Assembly: GCF_002252985.1 (NCBI RefSeq)
Contig: NZ_NHPJ01000017.1
Coordinates: 1-54,027, forward strand
DNA from: Halorubrum halodurans
GTDB lineage: Archaea; Halobacteriota; Halobacteria; Halobacteriales; Haloferacaceae
DNA length: 54,027 bases
Reading direction: 5' to 3'
Shown here: in pieces, positions 25,392 to 36,632 of the stretch
Position numbering within the stretch: the stretch's first letter is position 1
Layout: each line of letters opens with the position of its first letter
Program-made: the position numbers and the translations under genes
The notes under the pieces: model-generated
What the model saw: only the letters and a program-made list of their open reading frames with translations
Told to the model about the DNA's origin: nothing
Database searches by the model: none

Positions 25392-26978
25392 TTAGTCGTG
25401 TGGAATCAACGACGAGGCAACGAGCTCAACACACTCACCCGCAGTCAACACTGGTGCGTAGTCCATCTCATTATCAACATCCGCTTTCAGCAGAAAGTCA
25501 GTGAGCCGCCAGATATTGTACAACAGCACGGCGAACACGAAGTAGAACAGGCGAACACGGTAGTCTTTCGAGGAGGTCTTCGCGAGAAAGTCGCCCTTGA
25601 TGCTCTTGTACTCGCTCTCGATCTGCCACCGGCGGCTGTAACGCTGACAAAACGCCTCAGCCTCATCAGGTCCAACTCGAAGATTCGTCGCGAAGACGGC
25701 CGTTCCCTCCCCACTCGTCGACGGCACGTACAGGAGCCGCATTGGATGCGATCCAGATTCAACATGGACAGAAGCCGACTCAACAGCCACTTCTTGATTG
25801 TCTTTGTCCATTTGTTCGAGTACATCCCGTTCGGATCTGGAGACCCGCTTCGGAATGAGGTAGTTCACATCGAGGTTTGAGAGCGTCTGAAACACGCGTA
25901 TCGAATCGAACTCCCGGTCACACAGCACCGTCTCGATCGGAACGTGTTCTTCCGCTCGTTGAACGAGCCGTCGCACAGTACGATGTATCTGATTCGATGG
26001 GTTCTCATCCCACTCGGAACTCTCTCGGACCGGCTCAACCGCCAGAAGGAGCGGGATGTTCCGCCCGATGATCGAGAGGGTTGCGAATTTGAATGCTCGA
26101 CCGTCTCTGTCCTTGGTCCCGCTGACCATCGGCATTCCTTCGACCTCTCCGTAGTAGGGAATAGTCGTGATATCGATTGCCGCGGTGACCGGCCTTCGAA
26201 AGGATGCTTCTGAGGCGATCACGGAGAGCAAGCGATCCGTTGTCTCGTTGAATCCGTTCACGAGTTCTTCGGGATCGAACTGCTTGACGGCGCGGAGGTG
26301 GGTATCACCATGGGGGCTGTACTCTTCGCCATGGCGATATTGGAAGCGAGTCGCTCCCTGCGCAGTTCCACAGTGGACCATCCCCATGAACGTCTGTAGC
26401 TCAAAGAATTGTGTGTCCTCGTACGAGGCGTTCGACGCCCGACCAGAGTCGAAGTGACCGAAGGCGTGATCACGCGCGAGCCGCGTTGTCTGGATGATCT
26501 CCTCCTGTGAGAAGGAATTGTCTTCTACTGGGTCTGCGGCTTCTTGCTCATCGTCGACGATCTCTGCCTTAGGCCGCACCTCCGGCGCTGAGATGTCGCG
26601 ATCGTGGACTTCCTTGATGACGTAGTGGGCGGCTGTGGTGACGAACTCCCGGGTCGCCTCGTCGAACCGGTTACGCCAGGTCCGCGAGAGCACCGATTCG
26701 TCGGGGATTTTCTCCAAGTCGAAGACAACTGCGAGTTCGGGATACTGGGCGAGCGAACGGTAGCTTTCGCCAGTGAGTTCGCGGTAGAGTAACAAGCGTA
26801 CCATCCCCTCGAACGAGTGCGGTGCTGGATGCCACTCTGGGTAGCCGTCATTGAGCGAATCGAACGGCCCCTCCAGAGTTCGAAGAGCCGTGCAGAGGGA
26901 CTGATCGGCTTTGAGTGCCTCTGTGAGTGTCAACCCGACAAGGTAGGCGTCGGTCAATCGGTGCTCCTGAGAAGTCAT
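25392..26978 (-). mobile_element. DDE transposase (IS4-superfamily/ISH3-like)
   Basis: The transposase has 528 residues, intact. The DDE residues are Asp269 (AIDITTIPYYG), Asp354 (VLCDREFDS) and Glu454 (RRWQIESEYKSIKGDF), the last in a YREK-like block. A C-terminal YNIWRLTDFLL segment is typical of ISH3-like and other IS4-superfamily haloarchaeal elements. The N-terminal ~260 residues are longer than in standard ISH3 transposases. The open frame lacks frameshifts, so the element may be active. It sits between the integrase module and the second copB. Exact family and element ends are not determined. Confidence 0.85.
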
Positions 26979-27381
26979 GTGAGCTATCCCATCAGCCAGT
27001 CACACAAGCGGCGCGATCCCATCCTCTTTGCGCAGGAACCGCTGCTGTTGAATCGGTCAGCACAAACAAGTACTCTGTAAGTCTCGCAGCTACGCTTCGT
27101 TCACTCATAGCTAACACCTTCATTGATGGTGACTCAATCACCCTGCTCGACGTTGAGGGTGAGAAACTGGTCGGGAGATTCTGGAATCAACTATGCTGAG
27201 ATAACTCGTGTGAGGACAACCAGCTTCTCAAGAAGAGGCGCGGCGTGAGTGGGAAACTGGCATCTATAGCCCGTTAAATCGGTTTACAGAGTGCCATCTA
27301 TCCAAACTGCACCGATTTTCTGATTCCGAATACCAACCGTATGCAATCGAAAAACCCCTCCTAAAGCGATCAGGCAGAGTT
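26979..27381. other. gap between transposase and second copB
   Basis: The right end of the insertion sequence and the 3' flank of copB lie here. A short plus-strand frame ending at 27199 (residues with SLIANTFIDGDSITLLDVEG) looks protein-like and may be the end of a gene cut by the insertion, but its beginning is not found on the other side. No inverted repeat ends were identified. Confidence 0.4.
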
Positions 27382-29508
<2,127 letters not shown>

Positions 29509-29624
29509 TACCGAGCAATTGAACCGAGGATGCTTCAACGTGGAGGCTACTGTGAGTTGACACGCCCTCTGAACAGGCTGGCATCTACCGAACATTCGCG
29601 AGACAGATGTGGTCGGGGATGATC

Positions 29625-30020
29625 CTACGTCTCCTTGTGGCGGTCTCTGTAAGTTTTTGCCCCCAGAAAAACGTATACTGCGCCGATAACTCGTACACCT
29701 GTCGTGAATTGCTCGTTCCATTCGATAGCATCTGGGCGCTCATAGAGGACCGTGGAAGCAAACTTGCGATACAGGTCGGGAAACATGAGGACAGCTGCAC
29801 CGAACGCCCCGGTGAGATTCATCATCCACGCATACAATCGGCTACCAAGTAGGGAGATCACGACTATCAGAATTCCTTCTGATCGTATAGCTGGGTTTAC
29901 CCATTTCCTTAGGGTGCCTTCACTGGGATTAGTGATCGCATGTTTCTCAAAGAGCGCAACTATCTTGTCCGGGAACAATGTAGTAACAGCTCCGAGGACG
30001 CCGATAAGTATCCGTATCAT
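29625..30020 (-). CDS. small haloarchaeal membrane protein, second copy
   Basis: This 131-residue paralogue of 12246-12641 has the same length and layout: an N-terminal segment ([21 protein letters not shown]), the [19 protein letters not shown] part, two central hydrophobic segments, and a basic tail (RDRHKET). Family unknown. It lies upstream of copB on the same strand and may be co-expressed with it. The presence of both copies beside copper genes supports a copper-related role. Confidence 0.75.
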   Translation of the reverse strand: MIRILIGVLGAVTTLFPDKIVALFEKHAITNPSEGTLRKWVNPAIRSEGILIVVISLLGSRLYAWMMNLTGAFGAAVLMFPDLYRKFASTVLYERPDAIEWNEQFTTGVRVIGAVYVFLGAKTYRDRHKET

Positions 30021-30139
30021 ACGCTACGGTACGACCTATTCGGATTTAATATTCTCCACAAATCTACACGTCCGAGAACGGAGCCGGAACGCAGTATTCA
30101 GAAGTCCAATTATACAGAATAGACGAAGATGCAGAGTTA

Positions 30140-32920
30140 CTACGTGAGTAGCTGTCTAAGGACGTAGTGGAGGATGCCGCCGTGTTCGATATAGGTCACG
30201 GCGGCCGGCGTACCGACCTGTGCCGTGACCGGGAACTCGACAGTCGAACCGTCCTCGCGCTCGGCGATAACTGTCAATTCATCTACCACGTCGAGACCGT
30301 CATCGAGACCGTGAATTGTGAAGACCTCCGACCCGTCCAGTCCGAGAGATTCCCATGAGTCGCCGTCATCGAACTGTAAGGGGAGAACACCCATCCCGAC
30401 GAGGTTGTCGCGGTAGATGCGCTCGTAACTCTCGCCGATGGTTGCGCGGACACCGAGTAGGTCCGTTCCTTTCGCTGCCCAGTCACGACTCGACCCGGTT
30501 CCGAGCTCCTCGCCCGCCATCACGATGAGTGGGGTGCCCTCCTCGCGGTAGCGCTGGCTGGCTTCGAACACGGTCGTCTGCTCGTCGGTTGGGTGGTGGA
30601 TCGTATAGCCACCCTCGATATTGTCGAGCATCTCATTCTCGATGCGGACGTTGGCGAACGTCCCTCGCATCATCACCTCGTGGTTGCCCCGGCGCGCGCC
30701 GTACGTGTTGAACTCGTGGGGCTCGACGCCGTGATTGAGCAGCCACTGGCCGGCAGGGAGGTCAGATCCGAATGGGCCAGCAGGGCTGATGTGGTCGGTC
30801 GTAACGGTATCGCCGAGCGTCAGCAGGCAGCGTGCGTCCTCGATATCGGCGACGCCGGGTTTCTTGAGGGGAAAGTCTTGGAAGAACGGCGGCTCTCGGA
30901 TGTACGTCGAGTCGTCGTCCCACTCGTAGACGTCACCACTTGGCGCGTCGAGAGCAGCCCACCGCTCGTCACCCTCGTACACGGAGGCATACTTCTCCTC
31001 GAACATCTCCGGGGAGACGTTCTCGTGGATTGCTGCCTGCACGTCGGCTGCGTCCGGCCAGATGTCCGCCAGATAGACTGGGTCACCCTCAGCGTCAGTG
31101 CCCAGCGGCTCGTTCTCGAGGTCGATGTCCATCCGCCCTGCGAGCCCGTAGGCGACCACAAGCGGTGGGCTCGCGAGGTAGTTCGCTCGGACTTTCGGGT
31201 GAATACGCGCCTCGAAATTGCGGTTCCCCGAGAGGACACTCGTCGTCCAGAGGTCGTGGTCGTCGATCGCCTGCTCGATGGAGTCCGGAAGTGGTCCGGC
31301 GTTACCGATACAGGTGGTACAACCGTAGCCAACGACGGCATACCCGAGCTCTTCGAGATACGGAAGCAGCCCTGATTCTTCGAGATACTGCGTGACGACG
31401 CGGCTGCCCGGTGCGAGGCTCGTCTTGACGTACGGCGGGACGTCCAGGCCTTTTTCGACGGCGTTCTGGGCGAGCAGACCAGCGGCGATCATCACCGACG
31501 GGTTTGAGGTGTTCGTACAGCTCGTGATGGCACTAACCAGGACATCACCGTGACCGATTTCGACCGTTTCACCGTCGAGGTCGACCTCAACGCGTTTGGT
31601 TAACGGGTGCAGTTCGGACTCGGCCTCGACTTGAGCGCCGCCATCAGTCTCTGCGTCGGCTACACCCCCCTCACCGAGCCACCGCTGTAAGGCCTCTTCA
31701 TCGACATCGTTGAGGTCGTGCTTGAACTCCCCGTGGAGAAGTCCTCGGAAGCTCTGTTTTACGTCCCCCATCGGGATTCGGTCCTGTGGTCGCTTGTGTC
31801 CGGCCAGACTCGGTTCGACAGTTGAGAGATCGAACTCGACGACCTCGGTGTACTCCGGTTCCTGTTTCCCGAACAGGCCTTGGGATTCGAGGTACTCGCG
31901 GACGAGGTCGATGTGTTCAGGGTCGCGCCCGGTGAGTTCGAGATACTCGAGCGTCTGATCGTCGACCGGGAACATACTGATCGTCGACCCCTGTTCGGGT
32001 GCCATATTAGCGATCGTTGCCCGGTCCGGGACAGTAAGGTTCTGTACACCGGGCCCGAAGAATTCGACGAACCGGTCGACGACGCCGACCTCGCGGAGTT
32101 GTTCGGTGATGTGAAGCACGAGATCCGTTGCCGTCGCGCCTTCGGGTAACTCGCCTTCGAGACGAACGCCGACCACCTCGGGGAGTTTCATCGTAATCGG
32201 TTGGCCGAGCATCGCTGCTTCCGCTTCGATACCCCCGACGCCCCAGCCGACGACACCGATACCGCCGATCATCGGGGTGTGGCTGTCCGTGCCGACGAGT
32301 GTGTCCGGCAGAAGCCAGTTCTTGTCATCTTGTTCGCGGGCGTGAACGACACGGCCGAGATGTTCGAGATTTACCTGATGAACGATCCCGGTTCCCGGCG
32401 GGACGACGTTGAAGTCCTCGAAGGCGTTTTGCGCCCACTTGATCGCGCGATACCGCTCGGCGTTGCGCTCGTACTCCAGTTCGACGTTCTTCTCGTAGGC
32501 GTCCTCGGAGTCGAAGTAGTCGACTTGGACGCTGTGGTCGATCACGAGATCAATAGGGATCTCCGGTTGGACCAGAGTGGGGTCGCGGTCTTTGCGATCG
32601 ACTTCGGAGCGGAGGGCTGCTAGGTCGACCACTGCGGGCACGCCGGTAAGGTCCTGTAGGACCACCCGTGACGGAGAGAACGGCACCTCTGCGTCCGGAA
32701 CGTCCGGCTCCCAGCCAGCAGCATTTCTGACGTCTGACGCGGTGATGGTTTCGCCGTCGACGTTTCGGAGCACCGATTCGAGGAGGATACGGATACTCAC
32801 CGGGAGCGTGTCGAGTTCACAGAGTCCATGTTCTTCGAGTGCTCGAAGGTCAGCCATCTTGTACGTCGTCCCGTCGACGTCAAGTTCGCGGACGGCATCG
32901 AACGGGAGTGTGTCAGTCAT
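30140..32920 (-). CDS. acnA: aconitate hydratase (AcnA/IRP type)
   Basis: The 926-residue enzyme interconverts citrate and isocitrate in the TCA cycle in the cytoplasm. The [4Fe-4S] ligands are Cys468 (SCTNTSNP) and Cys534 and Cys537 (YGCTTCIGNAG). Also visible are DSHTPMIGGIGVVGWGVGG near the first third and the swivel-domain GSSRDWAAKGT near 850. Length fits the AcnA/IRP class, while many haloarchaeal aconitases are shorter (family knowledge). It is a single gene, 119 bases from the small membrane protein gene. An aconitase in a copper island is unusual: copper destroys exposed FeS clusters, so it may be a replacement enzyme. Confidence 0.93.
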   Translation of the reverse strand: MTDTLPFDAVRELDVDGTTYKMADLRALEEHGLCELDTLPVSIRILLESVLRNVDGETITASDVRNAAGWEPDVPDAEVPFSPSRVVLQDLTGVPAVVDLAALRSEVDRKDRDPTLVQPEIPIDLVIDHSVQVDYFDSEDAYEKNVELEYERNAERYRAIKWAQNAFEDFNVVPPGTGIVHQVNLEHLGRVVHAREQDDKNWLLPDTLVGTDSHTPMIGGIGVVGWGVGGIEAEAAMLGQPITMKLPEVVGVRLEGELPEGATATDLVLHITEQLREVGVVDRFVEFFGPGVQNLTVPDRATIANMAPEQGSTISMFPVDDQTLEYLELTGRDPEHIDLVREYLESQGLFGKQEPEYTEVVEFDLSTVEPSLAGHKRPQDRIPMGDVKQSFRGLLHGEFKHDLNDVDEEALQRWLGEGGVADAETDGGAQVEAESELHPLTKRVEVDLDGETVEIGHGDVLVSAITSCTNTSNPSVMIAAGLLAQNAVEKGLDVPPYVKTSLAPGSRVVTQYLEESGLLPYLEELGYAVVGYGCTTCIGNAGPLPDSIEQAIDDHDLWTTSVLSGNRNFEARIHPKVRANYLASPPLVVAYGLAGRMDIDLENEPLGTDAEGDPVYLADIWPDAADVQAAIHENVSPEMFEEKYASVYEGDERWAALDAPSGDVYEWDDDSTYIREPPFFQDFPLKKPGVADIEDARCLLTLGDTVTTDHISPAGPFGSDLPAGQWLLNHGVEPHEFNTYGARRGNHEVMMRGTFANVRIENEMLDNIEGGYTIHHPTDEQTTVFEASQRYREEGTPLIVMAGEELGTGSSRDWAAKGTDLLGVRATIGESYERIYRDNLVGMGVLPLQFDDGDSWESLGLDGSEVFTIHGLDDGLDVVDELTVIAEREDGSTVEFPVTAQVGTPAAVTYIEHGGILHYVLRQLLT

Positions 32921-33016
32921 AGTATCTGAATATGTGCTCGGGAGCGATATTAATCTCCCTCCGAATTCATTCCGATGGGAATCGGGATCCTGAATACTGT
33001 GACGGCGTTTCAGAAC

Positions 33017-33292
33017 TCACCGAATGAAAGACCAGAGGAGGACGGCAAACCCACACGCCAACGCAGCGGATTCGGCAACATGCACCTGCGTGAGCGTTAA
33101 TGCTGTGAGCTGGTAGAGAAAACCTTCTATGAGGACACCGAGCGTCATGAACCCGAAGCCGATCGTTGCGTCACGTAGGTATCGAGTCCGTTCCTGACGA
33201 TACGCGCGAAAGCTGATCGCTGTCGTCGCCATACCCAAGAAGAGGAGAAAGACACGGACTCCAATTAGCGTGACTTCCCATCCAGTAGTCAC
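33017..33292 (-). CDS. small membrane protein (DUF7521-like), second gene
   Basis: This 91-residue protein has three transmembrane segments (about 8-24, 43-62, 70-89) and a basic loop (YRQERTRYLRD). It corresponds to the haloarchaeal DUF7521 type, usually found as a pair behind a winged-helix gene. It overlaps the preceding gene by 4 bases. Function is unknown; as a pair the two could form a small sensor or channel for the regulator. Confidence 0.75.
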   Translation of the reverse strand: MTTGWEVTLIGVRVFLLFLGMATTAISFRAYRQERTRYLRDATIGFGFMTLGVLIEGFLYQLTALTLTQVHVAESAALACGFAVLLWSFIR

Positions 33293-33588
33293 GATTCATC
33301 GCCCCCCTGTGTTGGCTGGGACATTTGTCCGTGTAGCGAATAAAGGATAATGAGCATACCTGCCGCGACAAGTGTAGTCTGGATGGTCCCAGCAACGAAG
33401 ATGGACAACCCAACCACGTCGAAGAGAATGCCTTCGATTACGGACCCGACGCTGATGAATAGGAATCCGATAGCGACGTACAGCATTGGTTCGCTACCGT
33501 AGACCCTGTATCCACGATACGCTTGATACGTTATCGACAGCCCTAGTCCGACTGCGATGAGCTTTGCAATGACGAGTGCGGTGTGCAT
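33289..33588 (-). CDS. small membrane protein (DUF7521-like), first gene
   Basis: The 99-residue protein has three transmembrane segments (about 5-20, 37-56, 62-83) with a YRGYRVYGSEPML loop and a polar tail. It is homologous to the next gene in layout (GxVIEGxLx in both). It lies between the winged-helix gene (2-base gap) and the second membrane gene (4-base overlap), so all three form one operon. No catalytic or metal motif is visible. Confidence 0.75.
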   Translation of the reverse strand: MHTALVIAKLIAVGLGLSITYQAYRGYRVYGSEPMLYVAIGFLFISVGSVIEGILFDVVGLSIFVAGTIQTTLVAAGMLIILYSLHGQMSQPTQGGDES

Positions 33589-33590
33589 GG

Positions 33591-33941
33591 TTAGGTGTCT
33601 CGGATGTCGCCCCAGATACGCGAGAACCGCTGCGCGGCGTCCTCACGAACGTCCATCTTGATGTCGATCGTTCCATCTTCGATGTCGACATCGACGTGGT
33701 CAACGTTTGCTTCGTACACGCTATGATGGCTCCCGTCAGTCTCAATCTGTGTTTGTTCGACGAGCAGATCATTAGCGACCATATCTTCGACCCGGCGGTA
33801 AATCGTTGAGAGGGCAACGTCGCATTCCTCGCTCAGTTCCTTCGCTGAGAGGGGGTCCCGGCTCGTCGCGGCCAGAATCTGACGAACCCGTTCCTCCCCG
33901 AGGAGGTCTAATAGCTCGTCAGCGCGATGGTCCGTGGACAC
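33591..33941 (-). CDS. ArsR-like winged-helix regulator
   Basis: This 116-residue protein has a winged helix at about 10-65 (ERVRQILAATSRDPLSAKEL, then VALSTIYRRVEDM) and a C-terminal beta-rich dimer part (HVDVDIEDGTIDIKMDV). I chose the GTG at 33941: the alternative TTG at 33956 leaves no room for the promoter, and a TATA-like element lies about 26 bases before the GTG. It is divergent from the halocyanin gene, with a perfect 9-base palindrome between them, its probable operator. There are no Cys residues other than Cys in SEECDV, so direct metal sensing is not obvious. Confidence 0.78.
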   Translation of the reverse strand: MSTDHRADELLDLLGEERVRQILAATSRDPLSAKELSEECDVALSTIYRRVEDMVANDLLVEQTQIETDGSHHSVYEANVDHVDVDIEDGTIDIKMDVREDAAQRFSRIWGDIRDT

Positions 33942-33994
33942 AGCTGTTCCTCGCAATACAAGTTAATGCCCTGCCGAAACGTATGTAACGACCA

Positions 33995-34015
33995 GTTTTG
34001 CGTCGCACGCAAAAC
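33995..34015. promoter_or_regulatory. perfect palindromic operator
   Basis: GTTTTGCGT (33995-34003) and ACGCAAAAC (34007-34015) are exact inverted repeats around CGC. The site lies between the divergent winged-helix and halocyanin genes, 54 bases from the GTG start and 58 from the halocyanin ATG. It is the best operator candidate in the window, probably for the neighbouring winged-helix protein. Confidence 0.6.
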
Positions 34016-34050
34016 AGCTCACCCGTCTATTTTCCCACCCCTCGTATTCT

Positions 34051-34063
34051 CACCTGTGAGGTG
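34051..34063. promoter_or_regulatory. short palindrome in halocyanin leader
   Basis: CACCT-GTG-AGGTG lies 10 bases before the halocyanin start. It may hide or expose the AGGTG Shine-Dalgarno-like sequence in the mRNA, or be a second binding site. Confidence 0.35.
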
Positions 34064-34072
34064 ACCTACGCT

Positions 34073-34741
34073 ATGACAACCAATTCAGGACTCACCCGGC
34101 GGCGAGTGCTCCAGTTAACTGGTGGTACAGCGGTTATTGGACTCGCAGGATGTACTGGATCGGAATCAGACGGCAGTGATAGTGGGGCCGAAAGCACTGC
34201 GGGATCTACCGAAGACGGAGGCGGGTCGGGGCATGACGAAGGAGAGAACAGTAGCGAAGGAGAATCGGGGCATGACGACGAGGAAGGTCACGATGAAGCC
34301 GTCGAGGAACCGAGCGATACAGCTGAGGTGGCGATGGTCACCGAAGACGGAGGATATCACTTCGAACCGCACGTCGTCCGCGTCAATGTCGGTGGGACGG
34401 TAACGTGGACTAACGAGAGCGGCAGTCACTCCGCGACGGCCTACCATCCAGACAACGACCAACCCCAGCTCGTTCCCGATGGTGCTGCAGCATGGGATAG
34501 TGGTCTCCGCTCGGAGGAAGGAGCGACGTTCGAGCACACTTTCGAGACCGAGGGCGTCTACCACTACTACTGTACGCCCCACGAGACGGTCGGTATGCTC
34601 GGGAGCGTCATCGTCGGCGACCCAGATCCACATGAACAGATCGCGCTCGAAGAGCCACCCGAGGAGAAACCAGATACTGTCCGAGAGAAGCTCACCGAAC
34701 TGAACGGAATGGTTTCGAGTGCACTTGGCGATGACCACTAA
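34073..34741 (+). CDS. halocyanin-like blue copper lipoprotein
   Basis: The protein has 222 residues. A twin-arginine signal (RRR at 9-11) and a lipobox with Cys27 anchor it outside the membrane. Next comes a long acidic linker with three GHD-type groups (30-85). A plastocyanin-like domain follows (88-182) with type-1 copper ligands His119, Cys167, His170 and Met175 (YYCTPHETVGM). It carries electrons or stores copper in the envelope. I chose the ATG at 34073 because the Tat motif follows at once. The linker resembles the His-rich tails of the CopB pumps. It is controlled by the divergent promoter region with the palindrome at 33995-34015. Confidence 0.9.
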   Translation: MTTNSGLTRRRVLQLTGGTAVIGLAGCTGSESDGSDSGAESTAGSTEDGGGSGHDEGENSSEGESGHDDEEGHDEAVEEPSDTAEVAMVTEDGGYHFEPHVVRVNVGGTVTWTNESGSHSATAYHPDNDQPQLVPDGAAAWDSGLRSEEGATFEHTFETEGVYHYYCTPHETVGMLGSVIVGDPDPHEQIALEEPPEEKPDTVREKLTELNGMVSSALGDDH

Positions 34742-34797
34742 TTGCTGACGAACGCTCCCGGCATCTTTTCTATCGCTGCCGGACGCGGTTTAAGGAG

Positions 34798-35331
34798 TCA
34801 TACCAGTAGGTTATACATAGCGTGTGCTATTGCGAGGGTGAGATACCCTCCCAAAAGGAAGAGAAGAGTTCTTCGAGGCAGTGATGGCAGGCCAATCGTG
34901 TCGGATCCGTGAATACGCTCACCGAGGGCATACACGAACCGACCGGCTACCAATGCGAATGGAAGATACACGAGTAGTATCGGGACAACCATCGCATCGA
35001 ATCTGGCGGTGGCTTCAAGCCGGGACAAGTATTCGAGTTTGAAGATTAGTTCCAGCCCCCCAACAGTGATCCCGGATGCGGCGGTCGCCAAGATCCCCTC
35101 CGTTTTCGAGAGTAGTTGGCTTCGCCAGTAGCTCCAGAAATAGAAGACTACGATCAACGGAAGCAGTCGGACGAACGTTTCCTCGATAAAACCGACAAGA
35201 AGTATTCCGGTGCGAGAGGTCGTAGCCGGTAGGAGTACAAGCTCAACCTGATACGCGATCCAGACACCGACACCTGTCACTACAGCACTGATCGCCACAA
35301 GTGCGAAGAGAGAGCGGTACCTGGTGGACAC
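34798..35331 (-). CDS. CPBP/PrsW-like intramembrane protease homologue
   Basis: This 177-residue membrane protein has about six segments. Conserved polar residues sit in the membrane: Glu50-Glu51 and Arg55 (FIEETFVRLLP), Glu94 (GGLELIFK), and His170-x3-Asn174 (AIAHAMYN). This EExxxR, E, HxxxN set resembles the CPBP (CAAX protease) and PrsW glutamic metalloprotease families. If active it would cleave membrane proteins; the target is unknown. It is convergent with the halocyanin gene (56-base gap). Confidence 0.6.
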   Translation of the reverse strand: MSTRYRSLFALVAISAVVTGVGVWIAYQVELVLLPATTSRTGILLVGFIEETFVRLLPLIVVFYFWSYWRSQLLSKTEGILATAASGITVGGLELIFKLEYLSRLEATARFDAMVVPILLVYLPFALVAGRFVYALGERIHGSDTIGLPSLPRRTLLFLLGGYLTLAIAHAMYNLLV

Positions 35332-35487
35332 GGCTGACTAATTGGGGATGCGTCAAGATAGTCGTGTGGAATCTAACACGGGAATACTCGTTTTTGCGCC
35401 GAATTTCTGACCGACACCATTCTTATATATTCACAATCGTTACCAAGTAACATAGTACCATCACTACCCACGAAACACTCCCAGAGT

Positions 35488-36246
35488 ATGCCACCTACCG
35501 AACGAGAGACAACGTCCGCATCCACGTCTGACTCAAGTGACGACATCGTCTCTCGCATCGAGCGAGACCTCCTTTCGCGGAGAGAATTTCTTGCCGGACT
35601 GGGTCTCGGATCGATAGGCGGTGCCGGTGGAGCAGTCGCTCTCACGCGGTCAGATACCGATTTCCAGTCACTAGCGACACTGGCAGGCGGGGCGGCCTCT
35701 CTCCCGGACACACAGTTCCATCTTCCGGCAGTGGATGCAGCTAACTCGGGTCTCATTATCGCGACCAATTTCGAGTTTTCTGATGGCAACGGTGAGCTGT
35801 TTGTCAATCTGAACGGTATCGAGATCCGCCACGACCTCCAGCGTGCACTGGATGAGGCGAGACAAACTGCTACCCGTCTTACTGGTCGTTCACTTGGAGA
35901 TACGGCTACGCACGTATCATTCGTCTCACCTGAGACGGGCACTCTTACACTCCGTGGAAAAAGCTGGGAAGCCGGCCTTACGGTTGCTTTTATTGCCAGT
36001 CTTCGCCAGCAGTCGCTGTCGTCTGAAACCCTCATCACTGGAATCGTTGCCGACGATGGCAAGCTGCTCCCGGTTGGCGGAATCAAAGCAAAGGCCCGGA
36101 GTGCCCGGGCGTTCGGAGCGACCGAATTGATTGTTCCCAGCGATACCGATTCAGATGTAACTATCGAGGGATTACGCGTGACACCCGTTGAATCGATCTC
36201 AGACGCACTTAGCCACTTGGCACAAACTCAACGTTCGGAGCAGTGA
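35488..36246 (+). CDS. Tat-exported protein with Lon protease (S16-like) domain
   Basis: The protein has 252 residues. A twin-arginine signal at 30-52 (LSRREFLAGLGLGS) has no lipobox. Residues 85-250 form a Lon-type protease fold: ETGTLTLRGKSWEAGLTVAFIASL and ITGIVADDGKLLPVGGIKAKARSARAFGA. Lys200 matches the catalytic Lys of S16. The nucleophile is uncertain: the usual Ser-Ala-Gly is Glu161-Ala-Gly here, but Ser159 lies two residues earlier. No ATPase domain is present. It would act outside the membrane, perhaps on metal-damaged proteins, or may be an inactive homologue. An AT-rich promoter (TTATATATTC region, about 35423-35433) precedes it. Confidence 0.75.
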   Translation: MPPTERETTSASTSDSSDDIVSRIERDLLSRREFLAGLGLGSIGGAGGAVALTRSDTDFQSLATLAGGAASLPDTQFHLPAVDAANSGLIIATNFEFSDGNGELFVNLNGIEIRHDLQRALDEARQTATRLTGRSLGDTATHVSFVSPETGTLTLRGKSWEAGLTVAFIASLRQQSLSSETLITGIVADDGKLLPVGGIKAKARSARAFGATELIVPSDTDSDVTIEGLRVTPVESISDALSHLAQTQRSEQ

Positions 36247-36300
36247 AGGCGAGATACGCTACGATGGGGCGTCGCTCGCCTTCTGTCGTGACGTGATAGC

Positions 36301-36498
36301 TTACGTAGAGGCGTCGTACCCGGCGTCTTCGACCACAGTCACGAGGTCATCTGATTCAGCTGTTCCTTCGACTGTCGCGGATTCCGAGTCCCGATCCGCA
36401 GTCGCCGATGTGACTCCGTCGACTTCTTTGAGTGCTTCCTCTACAGTTTGCTCACAGTGTTCACAGGTCATTCCTTCGACCGAGATGGTCTGACTCAT
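36301..36498 (-). CDS. copZ: CopZ-like copper chaperone, second copy
   Basis: This 65-residue HMA protein has the metal site GMTCEHC. It binds Cu(I) for delivery to CopA or CopB. I chose the inner ATG at 36498, which gives the length and start (MSQTISVEGM) of the copy at 7226-7423; an ATG two codons earlier is possible. It is divergent from the second Lrp-TRASH gene and close to copA. The C-terminal half differs from the first copy, so this is not a very recent duplicate. Confidence 0.92.
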   Translation of the reverse strand: MSQTISVEGMTCEHCEQTVEEALKEVDGVTSATADRDSESATVEGTAESDDLVTVVEDAGYDAST

Positions 36499-36540
36499 AT
36501 CCATACATGATTAGGGCCCCCTATTCTATGTGCTTTTCTG

Positions 36541-36555
36541 CTTAGAATCCAAAGT
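36541..36555 (+). promoter_or_regulatory. putative Lrp-TRASH operator, second copZ/regulator promoter
   Basis: CTTAGAATCCAAAGT lies between the divergent copZ and regulator genes, 43 bases from copZ and 78 from the regulator. It repeats the TTAGAATCCAAA core of 7497-7508. A TATA-like GGTTTATTTTG follows at 36587-36597. Confidence 0.45.
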
Positions 36556-36632
36556 CATTCTGAGTTCAAAATCGCACTCTCAAAGGTTTATTTTGAGAAA
36601 CAATAATGTATCCTGCGGTGCGACGCTATTGT

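Noticed and set aside
26927..27199. Plus-strand fragment ending SLIANTFIDGDSITLLDVEG and following residues
   Set aside because: It looks somewhat protein-like and might be a gene broken by the insertion, but no other half or family was found, so no pseudogene is called.
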